NCBI RefSeq assembly: GCF_042658925.1
Contig: NZ_JBHSRF010000013.1
Span: 1 to 64,000 of the forward strand
Source of the DNA: Sphaerisporangium aureirubrum
GTDB taxonomy: Bacteria > Actinomycetota > Actinomycetes > Streptosporangiales > Streptosporangiaceae
Length of the DNA: 64,000 nucleotides
Direction of reading: 5' to 3'
Position numbers and translations under genes: made by a program. The notes under the pieces are model-generated. The model worked only from the letters and a program-made list of their open reading frames with translations, was not told where the DNA came from and ran no database searches. Positions 32,575-39,779 of the stretch are shown one piece after another. Within the stretch, counting starts at the first letter, position 1. Every line of letters begins with the position of its first letter.

Positions 32575-32614
32575 GTTATCCACAGTTTCCACAGAGTCGT
32601 ACACAGGTTCGAAT
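32575..32614. repeat. 40-bp repeat, copy 2: DnaA-box-like plus SOS-box-like element
   Basis: It matches 12193-12232 in 38 of 40 positions and carries the same TTATCCACA box and TCGTACACAGGTTCGA SOS-like palindrome. It lies between two converging genes (reductase stop at 32561, regulator stop at 32622), so it is not an ordinary promoter element here. Confidence 0.7.
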
Positions 32615-32621
32615 CGAGCGC

Positions 32622-33281
32622 CTAGCGTAGGTCTCCCATCAAGCGGTTCTCCCAGGCCCAGGCGGCGACCTCGACGCGGTTGCGCAGCCCGAGCTTGGCC
32701 TGAATGCCAGAAAGGTGGCTCTTGACCGTGCTCAGCGAGATGAACAGCTCCGCGGCGATCTCCTGGTTGGTGCGCCCCCGGCCGATGGCCCGGACCACCT
32801 CGGTCTCCCGCTCGGACAACGGCCGCGCGGGCCCGCCGGCGACCGGCGCCCTCGTGGCCGTGAGGTGGCGCAGCAGCCGCAAGGTGACCGACGGGGAGAC
32901 CAGCGCGTCCCCGGCGTTCGCCGCGCGCACGGCCTCGACGAGCAGGGCCGGCCCCGCGTCCTTGAGGATGAACCCCACCGCCCCACCGCGCAGCGCTCCA
33001 TAGACGTACTCGTCGAGATCGAAGGTGGTGACCACCACGACCCGCAGCGGATCCGGCACCCCGGGCCCGGCCAGCACACGCGTGACCTCCAGCCCGTCCA
33101 GCCGAGGCATCCGAATGTCCACCAGGCACACGTCAGGCCTGAGCCGCCGAGCCAACTCCACCGCCTCGGCCCCGTCGGCAGCCTCCGCGACCACGGCGAT
33201 ATCCGGCTGATCCTCCAGGATGAGCCGCAGTCCCCCGCGAACCATCGCCTGGTCATCGGCCACCAGCACCCTGATGGTCAT
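32622..33281 (-). CDS. NarL/LuxR-family response regulator
   Basis: 219 residues. The receiver domain starts MTIRVLVADDQ, has the phospho-acceptor Asp in CLVDIRMPRLDG, the VVVTTFDLDEYV segment and the Lys in FILKDAGP. The C-terminal LuxR helix-turn-helix is LSERETEVVRAIGRG followed by TVKSHLSGIQAKLG. It pairs with the HisKA_3 kinase upstream (33340-34458). Between them sits a 20-codon mini-ORF that is a partial copy of this gene's own start; its TGA overlaps this ATG by one base. Confidence 0.96.
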   Translation of the reverse strand: MTIRVLVADDQAMVRGGLRLILEDQPDIAVVAEAADGAEAVELARRLRPDVCLVDIRMPRLDGLEVTRVLAGPGVPDPLRVVVVTTFDLDEYVYGALRGGAVGFILKDAGPALLVEAVRAANAGDALVSPSVTLRLLRHLTATRAPVAGGPARPLSERETEVVRAIGRGRTNQEIAAELFISLSTVKSHLSGIQAKLGLRNRVEVAAWAWENRLMGDLR

Positions 33282-33343
33282 CAGCGCCTCCGGACAGGAA
33301 CCGGCAAAACGGCGTCGTCCGCCGACAGGACGGTGAGGGTCAT
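33281..33343 (-). CDS. 20-codon mini-ORF from a 62-bp duplication at the kinase/regulator junction
   Basis: The ATG at 33343 overlaps the kinase stop (ATGA) and the TGA at 33281-33283 overlaps the regulator ATG. The peptide reads MTLTVLSADD then AVLPVPVRRR. Its first half mirrors the regulator start (MTIRVLVADD) and its second half mirrors the kinase end (LPVPTRRRR). It is a diverged tandem copy of the junction, with start codons exactly 62 bp apart. It may be translated as a coupling relay but is unlikely to have its own function. Confidence 0.55.
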   Translation of the reverse strand: MTLTVLSADDAVLPVPVRRR

Positions 33344-34458
33344 CGGCGCCTCCGGGTAGGGACCGGCAGGGTGGCGAGGACCGACCAGCCGGTGCCGGGG
33401 GCCGGGCCGGCGTGCAGGGTGCCGCCGAGGGCTTCCAGGCGTTCGCGCATACCGGTGAGGCCGTAGCCGGTGCGGTGGCGGGTGGGGAGTTGGGGGGCGT
33501 CGTCGGACACCTCGACGGTGACGATGTTCCGGTTCTCGGTGACGCTGACGGTGGCGGAGGCCGCGTGGGGGGCGTGGCGGGAGACGTTGGTCAGGGATTC
33601 CTGGACGACGCGGTAGACGGTGCTGGTGATCTCGGGTGGCCATTCGAGGTCGTGGTCCGGGAGCCGCAGGTGTACCGGGAGGCCGTGGCTGCTGAAGCGG
33701 CCGACCAGGTCGCCGAGGCCTTCGGGGGCGGGGGTGGCGGGGGGCGCGTCGTCGGCGTCCCGGAGGATGCCTACCACGCTGCGCATCGCGGCCAGCGCCT
33801 CCGAGCCGGCTCCCTCGATGCCGGCGAGTGAGTCGGCCAGCTTCTCGGGGTGTTTGCGGGCGACGAGCCGTGCGGCCTGGGACTGCACCACGATGCCGGT
33901 GATGTGGTGGGCGACGACGTCGTGCAGTTCCCTGGCCAGTGCCAGGCGTTCGTCGCGGCGCACCTTCTCGGCGACGACGCGGCGGTTCATGTCGAACATG
34001 CGCAGGTTGAGCCCGACGGCGAGGGCGGCGAGCCACGCCACACCGTTCAGCACCATCACGGAGGGAAGCCCGGCGGTGGCGGCGGCGAACCCGCAGACGG
34101 CCACCACCAGGAACCCCCCGGCCGCGACGGCCCCGGCCGTCAGGACCGGAAGCACCCTGACCGCGGAGCCGACGAGCACGGCCAGCGCCAGGGCCATCGC
34201 CGGGCCGGGTTCGCTGGGCAACTCGGCGAGCCGCGCGACCACCGCGGCGGCCGCCGCCACGACCATGCCCGCGACCGCCGCCCAGACGCGGCCCCGTCCG
34301 CGCCGCAGGGCGATCGCGCACACCACGACCCCGGTGGCGACACCGAACTGCCACTTGTCGCCGCCCCGCGCCCAGGCGAGCTGGAACGCCCAGAGGGCGA
34401 GCACCAGGACGAACACGCCACCGAGCCAGGCGTCCCCCGGAACTCCACGCCACCTCAC
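33340..34458 (-). CDS. Sensor histidine kinase, HisKA_3 (NarX/DesK) family
   Basis: From GTG 34458 the protein has 372 residues: an N-terminal membrane region of about five helices (residues about 8-150), then the dimerisation helix with phospho-His in LARELHDVVAHHITG, an N-box region VVQESLTNVSRHAPHA and the ATPase G-box GYGLTGMRERLEALGG. It partners the NarL-type regulator downstream. The start is unusual. The GTG lies in a CAGTGAGG junction where an upstream mini-ORF stops, and the first 26 codons are one unit of a 77-bp tandem repeat. The frame is also open upstream to 34599, but that extension crosses repeats in the wrong register and reads as Cys/Arg-rich nonsense. Confidence 0.9.
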   Translation of the reverse strand: MRWRGVPGDAWLGGVFVLVLALWAFQLAWARGGDKWQFGVATGVVVCAIALRRGRGRVWAAVAGMVVAAAAAVVARLAELPSEPGPAMALALAVLVGSAVRVLPVLTAGAVAAGGFLVVAVCGFAAATAGLPSVMVLNGVAWLAALAVGLNLRMFDMNRRVVAEKVRRDERLALARELHDVVAHHITGIVVQSQAARLVARKHPEKLADSLAGIEGAGSEALAAMRSVVGILRDADDAPPATPAPEGLGDLVGRFSSHGLPVHLRLPDHDLEWPPEITSTVYRVVQESLTNVSRHAPHAASATVSVTENRNIVTVEVSDDAPQLPTRHRTGYGLTGMRERLEALGGTLHAGPAPGTGWSVLATLPVPTRRRR

Positions 34459-34535
34459 TGGAACACCCAACGTGTGAGCACCACGGCGAAGGCCGCACCC
34501 GGCCAGGCGTCCACCGCAAAGCCCCGCCACCTCAC
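34455..34535 (-). CDS. Mini-ORF copying kinase helix 1 (repeat unit 1)
   Basis: GTG at 34535, TGA at 34455-34457, 26 residues beginning VRWRGFAVDAWPG and ending RWVFQ. It parallels the kinase N-terminus VRWRGVPGDAWLGG. The stop overlaps the kinase GTG. It may be translated and pass ribosomes on to the kinase gene by re-initiation; no independent function is evident. Confidence 0.4.
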   Translation of the reverse strand: MRWRGFAVDAWPGAAFAVVLTRWVFQ

Positions 34536-34612
34536 TGGAACAACCAAAGTGTGAGCACCACGGCGAACACCGCACCCGGCCAGGCGTCCCCCGAAACACC
34601 GCGCCACCTCAC
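34532..34612 (-). CDS. Mini-ORF copying kinase helix 1 (repeat unit 2)
   Basis: GTG at 34612, TGA overlapping the next GTG, 26 residues beginning VRWRGVSGDAWPG and ending LTLWLFQ. The hydrophobic helix FAVVLTLWLF is kept, and most changes relative to the other units are conservative. Confidence 0.4.
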   Translation of the reverse strand: MRWRGVSGDAWPGAVFAVVLTLWLFQ

Positions 34613-34689
34613 TGGAACAACCAAAGTGCTAGCACCACGGCGAACACCGCACCCGGCCAGGCGTTCGCCGCAAAGCCCCGCCGCCTCAC
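34609..34689 (-). CDS. Mini-ORF copying kinase helix 1 (repeat unit 3)
   Basis: GTG at 34689, TGA overlapping the next GTG, 26 residues beginning VRRRGFAANAWPG and ending LALWLFQ. It has the same organisation as the other units. Confidence 0.4.
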   Translation of the reverse strand: MRRRGFAANAWPGAVFAVVLALWLFQ

Positions 34690-34787
34690 TGGGACGCCCA
34701 CAGGGCGGGCCTCACGGCGAGCGCCGCATCGAGGCGGGTGCCTGTGGCGGCGTCGCGCCGGCTCACCGGCCGGTTGCGTACGTTCAC
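34686..34787 (-). CDS. 33-codon leader ORF, probable original 5' end of the kinase gene
   Basis: GTG at 34787 opens VNVRNRPVSRRDAATG and continues TRLDAALAVRPALWASQ before a TGA that overlaps the first repeat GTG. The second half resembles the repeated helix (DA-x-L-A-V-x-ALW-x-x-Q). The first half, basic and unique, looks like a normal cytoplasmic N-terminus. It is likely the old start of the kinase, cut off by the repeat expansion. Inference only. Confidence 0.4.
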   Translation of the reverse strand: MNVRNRPVSRRDAATGTRLDAALAVRPALWASQ

Positions 34788-34907
34788 ACGGCCCAGGCTA
34801 TGAGAGTCGACGCCCGTGCCGAACCAGCCGAAAGTACGGTCGTGCACGGGGGTTTCCCTGCTTTCGACCGATGCCGTCCATCGGCCGGATCCGCAGGCTG
34901 GGGCACT

Positions 34908-36239
34908 ATGCCACCTGAGAACTCCTCCTCGGCGCCATCAGACCCACGTGATCACGGCGCGACAGCATCCTCGTCGGCGGCGACGCATGCGGCCGGTGCC
35001 GGACCGATGCCGCCGCAGACGTCCTCTCCGCCGCCGGTCCTGCGAGCTCAGGACGCGACACCACCCTTTTCGTCGGCGCCGCACGCGACGGGCACTGGGC
35101 CGATGCCGTCGCAGCCCCCTTCCTTCTCGTCGGCGGGTCCGCGTGCTCGCGACGCGGCGCCACCCTCGTCAGCGGCGCCGAGTGTGGCGGGTGCTGGGCC
35201 GATGGTGCCGCGGGACGCTTCGTCCTCCGGGCGGTCAGGGGCCGGGCAGGGGGCCGGGTCTCGGCCGAGGATCATCGCGTTGGATGTGGTGCGGGGGTTC
35301 GCGTTGTGCGGGATTCTGCTGGTCAACGTCCAGCCGATCGCCAACGCGGGGGCCGTCGTCGTGGGGCCGGGGGCGGAGGGGGGGACGGACGCGGCGTGGA
35401 TGGGGCTGCTTTTCCCCATGCGCATCTATCCGATCTTCGCGTTGCTGTTCGGTGTGGGGTTCTCGCTGTTGCTGGAGTCCGCGCGAGGACGGGCGGGACG
35501 GCCTCGGCTGCTTCTGCTGCGGCGGCTGGTGGCGTTGCTCGGGATCGGGGCGGCGCATCATCTGCTGCTGTGGGAGGGGGACATTCTGGCGATCTACGCG
35601 GTCGTCGGGCTGGTGGTGCTGTTGCCTTCTACCTGGCTGCCGCGCCGGGCGGTGGCGGTGGTCGCCGCCGTCCTTCTCGGGACGGCGCTGGTGCTCGCGG
35701 GTGGGCAGGTCGCGCTGGTGCCGGGACTGCTCCTGCTGGGGTCGGCGCTGACCCGGTACGGCGTGATCGAGCGGATCGAGCGCTCCACCAAGGTGCCCGC
35801 CCTGCTGGGCCTGGCGTTCGCCGTGGCGGCGGCGCCCGCGTTGTGGCTGCAGGCCGGGGTACGGATCGACGACCCCCTGTTCGCCTACGTGTTCCCGCTG
35901 GCCGGGCTGCTGGTCGCGGGCGTGTACGTCTGCACGCTGCTGGTCCTGCTCAGGACGCCGCTGCGCTCGGTGCTGCGGGCCGTCTTCGTGCCGCTCGGGC
36001 GGATGGCGCTGACCAACTACCTGACGGCGTCGGCTCTCGTGCTGGCGATCACGCCGTTCCTCGGCGGGGCGCCGCACACCTGGTCGGCGACGAGAGTGAC
36101 GCTGATCGCCGCGGGCATCCTCACCGGCCAGTGGGTGTTCTCCAGCCTCTGGCTGCGCCGGTTCCGGCAGGGACCGCTCGAATGGCTCTGGCGGTGGGCC
36201 ACCTGGGCTCGCCGGCCTCCCCTGCTCCGGGCGCGGTGA
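34908..36239 (+). CDS. DUF418 (YeiB-like) membrane protein with a repetitive N-terminal extension
   Basis: From ATG 34908 the protein has 443 residues. Residues about 1-118 are a Ser/Pro/Ala-rich low-complexity region made of imperfect repeats of 32-33 residues, each containing GPMP or GPMV. The membrane domain starts at RIIALDVVRGFALCGILLVN, the signature of the YeiB family. It continues through about eight helices to the DUF418 part, with GRMALTNYLTASAL and TGQWVFSSLWLRRFRQGPLEWLWR. ATG 35202 would remove the extension and leave a normal-length protein. The function of this family is not established; a membrane transporter or acyltransferase-like role has been suggested. It is divergent from the kinase locus. 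Confidence 0.8.
   Translation: MPPENSSSAPSDPRDHGATASSSAATHAAGAGPMPPQTSSPPPVLRAQDATPPFSSAPHATGTGPMPSQPPSFSSAGPRARDAAPPSSAAPSVAGAGPMVPRDASSSGRSGAGQGAGSRPRIIALDVVRGFALCGILLVNVQPIANAGAVVVGPGAEGGTDAAWMGLLFPMRIYPIFALLFGVGFSLLLESARGRAGRPRLLLLRRLVALLGIGAAHHLLLWEGDILAIYAVVGLVVLLPSTWLPRRAVAVVAAVLLGTALVLAGGQVALVPGLLLLGSALTRYGVIERIERSTKVPALLGLAFAVAAAPALWLQAGVRIDDPLFAYVFPLAGLLVAGVYVCTLLVLLRTPLRSVLRAVFVPLGRMALTNYLTASALVLAITPFLGGAPHTWSATRVTLIAAGILTGQWVFSSLWLRRFRQGPLEWLWRWATWARRPPLLRAR
34995..35189 (+). repeat. Imperfect 96/99-bp tandem repeats in the DUF418 gene 5' region
   Basis: Units at 34995-35090 (96 bp) and 35091-35189 (99 bp), a partial unit from 35190 and a weaker one before 34995. Each encodes G-(A/T)-G-P-M-P, then a Ser/Pro tract, then R-A-(Q/R)-D-A. 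Unlike the neighbouring 77-bp array, these lengths preserve the reading frame. Confidence 0.7.
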
Positions 36240-36421
36240 CCGCCGTCTCTCGCACACCGCGAGTTCGGCACAGGTGAAATTTTCAGCAGGTCAGGCGGTA
36301 CGTGCCGAGCACCTTTTGGCTGGTCGCCCAACTAATTACACCACAGGCGCCTGGTCGACGTCCGGTTGACCAGGCGCTGTCATTTGTGCGCCCGTACCTG
36401 GTCAGATACTTTCGCTAATGC

Positions 36422-36433
36422 GGGAGCGCTCCC
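36422..36433. promoter_or_regulatory. CebR/CelR-type operator before the LPMO gene
   Basis: GGGAGCGCTCCC is a perfect 12-bp palindrome matching the core of the TGGGAGCGCTCCCA operator bound by LacI-family cellulose-utilisation repressors (CebR in Streptomyces, CelR in Thermobifida). It lies 43 bp before the LPMO start codon, so it predicts induction by cellobiose-like sugars. Confidence 0.75.
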
Positions 36434-36475
36434 TTCCACCCCGGATCCCCTCGACCGGAAGACGGAGACCGCACG

Positions 36476-37144
36476 ATGTCCCACCATCTCCTCGGCTCGC
36501 GCCGCTGGACACTCCGCACCCTCGCCCTGCTGGTCAGCGCGTCCCTGCTCAGCATCGTCCCCTTCACCGGCACCGCGTCGGCCCACGGCTCGACGATCAA
36601 CCCCGCCTCGCGCAACTACGGCTGCTGGCAGCGCTGGGGCAACGACTTCCAGAACCCCTCCATGCAGCAGCAGGACCCCATGTGCTGGCAGGCATGGCAG
36701 AGCGACACCACCGCCATGTGGAACTGGAACGGCCTCTACCGTGAGAACGTCGCCGGCAACCACCAGGGCGCGATCCCGAACGGCCAGCTGTGCAGCGCCG
36801 GTCTCACCTCGGCCGGCCGCTACCGCTCGATGGACACCCCCGGCGCCTGGAAGACGACCACCCTCTCCCGCACGTTCAACATCAACCTGTGGGACCAGGC
36901 CAGCCACGGCGCCAACTACATCCGGGTCTACATCTCCCGCCAGGGCTACAACGCCACCACCACGCCCCTCAGCTGGAGCAACCTCGAACTGGTCCGTGAG
37001 ACCGGCCGATACGCCCCGGGCAACACCTACATGATCAACAACATCTCCGCGGGGAGCCGCACCGGCCGTCACGTCGTCTACACGATCTGGCAGGCCTCCC
37101 ACATGGACCAGTCGTTCTACTTCTGCAGCGACGTCGTCTTCTGA
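36476..37144 (+). CDS. Secreted lytic polysaccharide monooxygenase (AA10)
   Basis: 222 residues. The signal peptide (1-36, ending TGTASA) is removed to expose His37 as the N-terminus, giving HGSTINPASRNYGCW, the classic AA10 start. His144 in DQASHGANY is the second copper ligand, and the C-terminal HMDQSFYFCSDVVF contributes the axial aromatic. Conserved cysteines support disulfides. There is no CBM. The sequence follows the chitin/cellulose-active Streptomyces single-domain type, which oxidatively cleaves crystalline polysaccharide outside the cell. RBS GGAG lies at 36464-36467. A CebR-like operator upstream argues for cellulose-linked control. It shares a terminator with the converging PQQ-type dehydrogenase gene. 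Confidence 0.96.
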   Translation: MSHHLLGSRRWTLRTLALLVSASLLSIVPFTGTASAHGSTINPASRNYGCWQRWGNDFQNPSMQQQDPMCWQAWQSDTTAMWNWNGLYRENVAGNHQGAIPNGQLCSAGLTSAGRYRSMDTPGAWKTTTLSRTFNINLWDQASHGANYIRVYISRQGYNATTTPLSWSNLELVRETGRYAPGNTYMINNISAGSRTGRHVVYTIWQASHMDQSFYFCSDVVF

Positions 37145-37176
37145 CCTCCCCCTTCCGCCGAACGCCCCGTGGACGC

Positions 37177-37210
37177 GGCGACGCGGCCGGGATGCCCCGG
37201 CCGCGTCGCC
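37177..37210. terminator. Bidirectional terminator, perfect 15-bp stem
   Basis: GGCGACGCGGCCGGG (37177-37191) pairs perfectly with CCCGGCCGCGTCGCC (37196-37210) around a 4-nt loop. It lies between the converging LPMO and dehydrogenase genes and can serve both. Confidence 0.85.
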
Positions 37211-37236
37211 CGCCGGCAACGGATCGAGCGGCGGTG

Positions 37237-39312
37237 CTACGAGATGCTGACGCGGAAGATGCGGTCGGAGCCGGCCGGGTCACCTCCGGCGACATCGGAG
37301 TTGGTCGTGGTCAGCCAGAGCTGGTTGGCTCCGGGAACCTTGATCACGGTGCGCATGCGCCCGTAGGAGCCCACGAAGTAGGCGGTCGGTGTGCCGGTCG
37401 TGTCGCCGGAGCCCAGCGGGATCCGCCACAACCGCTCGCCGCGCTGCGCCGCCATGTAGATGACGTCCCCGACGACCGCGATGCCGCTGGGAGAGGCGGT
37501 GCTCACCGCCCATTCACGCGCGGGGTTCTCCATGCCGGCGGTGGTGCAGGTGCCCTCGCAGACGGGCCAGCCGTAGTTGAGTCCCGGCTTGATCAGGTTG
37601 AGCTCGTCGACCCGGTTGTTGCCGAACTCCGCCTCCCACACCCGCCCCCGGGAGTCAAAGGCGATGCCCTGCGGGTTGCGGTGGCCGTAGCTGTAGACCA
37701 GCGTGCCGAACGGATTGCCGGGGGCCGGGCTGCCGGTGGTGGTCATCCGAAGGATCTTGCCGCCGAGCGAGTCGCGGTTCTGCGCCTCGTTGGGTGTCTG
37801 CGCGTCGCCGGTGGTGGCGTACAAGTAACCGTCGGGGCCGAACGCGAGCCGGCCGCCGTTGTGGTAACGGTTCTTCGGAATGCCCGTGACCAGCGCCGTG
37901 TAACCGCTCAGGGTGGTCCCGTCGTAGGTCATCCGAGCGACCCGGTTGCCCTCGGTGCCGGTGTGGTAGAAGTACACGTAATGGTTGCTCGCCCAGTTCG
38001 GGTCCACGGCCACCCCGAGCAGCCCGCCCTCGCCTCCGGTGCCCACCGTGTTGGGCATGGTGCCGATCAGGGTCTTGGTCCCCGACAGCGTCACCCGGTG
38101 AATGGTGAAGCTGTCGCGCTCGGTGACCAGCGCGCTCTGCCCGTCGGGCAGCCACGCGATGCCCCAGGGAACCGTCCAGCCGGTGGAGATCTGAGTGATG
38201 CCGGACGGCACTCCGCCACCGCAGGCCGCGGTGGTGAAGGTCACGGTGTTGCTCGCCGTGGAGGTGTTGCCCACCGCGTCCCGGGCCACCACGTTCAGGG
38301 AGTAGGGGCTGGCGCACGCCAGTCCGGTGACCGTGGTCGAGGTGGCGGGCGGGGTGCCGGTGACGGTCGCGTACACGGTGCTGCCACTGCGCACCTCGTA
38401 CGAGGTCACGCCGCGGTTGTCGGTGGAGCCGGTCCAGCTCAGGTTCGCGGAGTTCGCGGACACCCCCGACGAGGTCAGGTTCGCCGGCGCGCTGGGCGGC
38501 GTGGTGTCGGACGAGGCCGAGGTGGTGCAGATGGCCTGGGAGCTGCTGGACGAGGCGTTGCCGGCGGCGTCGCGGCCGAACACCGACAGGCGGTACTGCG
38601 TGGCGGGGCTGAGGCCGGTCAGCACCTTTGAGGTCGCGGTGCCGGACGCCTCGTCGATCTTGTTTCCGTCGTTGTAGATGTCGTAGGCCACGACGCCGAC
38701 GTTGTCGGTGGACGCCCCCCAGCTCAGCGTGAGCGAGGTCTCGCCGATCGCCGAACAGGCCGGAGCGCCCGGGACGGTCGGCGGCTGGGTGTCGGCCGAG
38801 GTCGTGCCGAGGTCCAGGTAGTCGAAGTTGGGGTTGCCGCCGGAGGTGGCGGCCCGCGCCCGGACGGTGTTGGTGCCGGCGCGCAGCGAGACGGTGAGCG
38901 TGCTGGTCGCCCAGGTGCTCCAGGCGCCGGTGGGGGCGAACGTCCGGCGGGACGAGACGAGCGTGCCGTTGACCAGGATGTCGCTCGGCCGGTTGCCGGT
39001 GGTCCCGTTGGCGTAGCGCAGCGCCACCGAGGTGGACCCCGCGGCGGCCGCCTGGACGGTCCACTCCACGTAGGAGCCGATCACGTTCGTGCCGTCGACG
39101 AAACCGGTGCCCGAGTACCCGGGGTAGTCCGACGCCACGCGTCCCTGGTAGATACGGGCGTTCTCGGCTTCGTAGCGGGTCGCGGCGCCGGCGGGTGGCG
39201 GGGCGAAGAGCGCCACCGCCGTCGCGATCGCCAGCATGACCGTCAGCGCGCGGCCGCGCGGGACCACCCGTAACGAACTCGGGCCGCGCTGGAGCGGCTT
39301 CATCCGTGGCAT
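37237..39312 (-). CDS. Secreted CBM-FN3-FN3-PQQ-type sugar dehydrogenase
   Basis: The start is ATG 39312, eight bases after AAAAGGA (39321-39327); the longer open frame has no RBS. The 691-residue product has a signal peptide (LTVMLAIATAVALFAPPPAGA). A carbohydrate-binding domain of the CBM6/35 type starts YEAENARIYQGRV (about 46-175). Two fibronectin type III domains follow (about 180-270 and 275-360). The C-terminal six-bladed propeller belongs to the glucose/sorbosone dehydrogenase family, with GGEGGLLGVAVDP, YHNGGRLAFGPDGYLY and YGHRNPQGIAF. It should oxidise sugars outside the cell with PQQ. It may feed electrons to the adjacent LPMO, by analogy with other sugar dehydrogenase/LPMO pairs. 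A LacI-type palindrome lies upstream. Confidence 0.92.
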   Translation of the reverse strand: MPRMKPLQRGPSSLRVVPRGRALTVMLAIATAVALFAPPPAGAATRYEAENARIYQGRVASDYPGYSGTGFVDGTNVIGSYVEWTVQAAAAGSTSVALRYANGTTGNRPSDILVNGTLVSSRRTFAPTGAWSTWATSTLTVSLRAGTNTVRARAATSGGNPNFDYLDLGTTSADTQPPTVPGAPACSAIGETSLTLSWGASTDNVGVVAYDIYNDGNKIDEASGTATSKVLTGLSPATQYRLSVFGRDAAGNASSSSSQAICTTSASSDTTPPSAPANLTSSGVSANSANLSWTGSTDNRGVTSYEVRSGSTVYATVTGTPPATSTTVTGLACASPYSLNVVARDAVGNTSTASNTVTFTTAACGGGVPSGITQISTGWTVPWGIAWLPDGQSALVTERDSFTIHRVTLSGTKTLIGTMPNTVGTGGEGGLLGVAVDPNWASNHYVYFYHTGTEGNRVARMTYDGTTLSGYTALVTGIPKNRYHNGGRLAFGPDGYLYATTGDAQTPNEAQNRDSLGGKILRMTTTGSPAPGNPFGTLVYSYGHRNPQGIAFDSRGRVWEAEFGNNRVDELNLIKPGLNYGWPVCEGTCTTAGMENPAREWAVSTASPSGIAVVGDVIYMAAQRGERLWRIPLGSGDTTGTPTAYFVGSYGRMRTVIKVPGANQLWLTTTNSDVAGGDPAGSDRIFRVSIS

Positions 39313-39400
39313 CCGACTGCTCCTTTTATCGTGGCTGAGAAGTGGGAGGTCGGCGAAAGCAGGTCTCCCCGATGTTCCGGAGGTCCAGAACGCGACCAAT

Positions 39401-39414
39401 TGTTAGCGCTATCA
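39401..39414. promoter_or_regulatory. LacI-family operator-like palindrome before the dehydrogenase gene
   Basis: TGTTAGCGCTATCA is a near-perfect palindrome with the CG centre typical of LacI-family operators. It lies about 90 bp before the start of the secreted dehydrogenase gene on the reverse strand. It resembles but is not identical to the CebR-type site before the LPMO gene. Confidence 0.55.
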
Positions 39415-39779
39415 ATAACTGAGTCAAGATCTCTTTGTGATCTTTCCTGACACGTCGAGTCAGCCGTGTAAGTTTCATTCCTGCTGCTGAGGGAGACGTC
39501 GGCGGTCGACCGGCAAGGTCACACCGAGAACAACAGCCCGATCCCGCACGGATCCGTCGGCAAGAATGCCGGCGATCACACTCATTCCGGCTGGACACAC
39601 GCCCCGCCGGCCGCCACACGCCCGGCCATGGTCGCCACATACCGGGCTGGACGTTATGCGGCAAACATCCAGTTTTATCTATATGTCGGCGAAATATGCC
39701 GAAATATACCCGGAACACGCCTGTCGATCATCGGCAACAGAGCGCGCTCACACTCCTTCAGAGATCTTGGAGGTGTTCT
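39415..39779. other. Intergenic region between dehydrogenase and amine oxidase genes
   Basis: About 365 bp. The 39660-39715 part is A+T-rich for this genome (TTTTATCTATATG and similar) and probably holds the amine oxidase promoter. TTGGAGG at 39767-39773 is its RBS. No open frame with recognisable protein content was found. Confidence 0.5.

Larger units (their letters stand above)
34381..34744 (-). repeat. 77-bp tandem repeat array at the kinase 5' end
   Basis: Units run 34381-34457 (inside the kinase gene), 34458-34534, 34535-34611, 34612-34688 and a partial, more diverged unit from 34689 to about 34744. Units share long identical stretches, for example CACCGCACCCGGCCAGGCGT in units 3 and 4. 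Because 77 is 3x26 minus 1, each copy shifts frame so that one unit's TGA overlaps the next unit's GTG. Confidence 0.92.

Noticed and set aside
33340..34599. A 419-residue kinase starting at 34599
   Set aside because: The added N-terminus reads repeats in the wrong frame and is Cys/Gly/Arg-rich. The GTG at 34458 gives an N-terminus that matches the repeated helix.
34381..34744. CRISPR array
   Set aside because: Repeats are contiguous without unique spacers, are coding-like and no cas gene is present.
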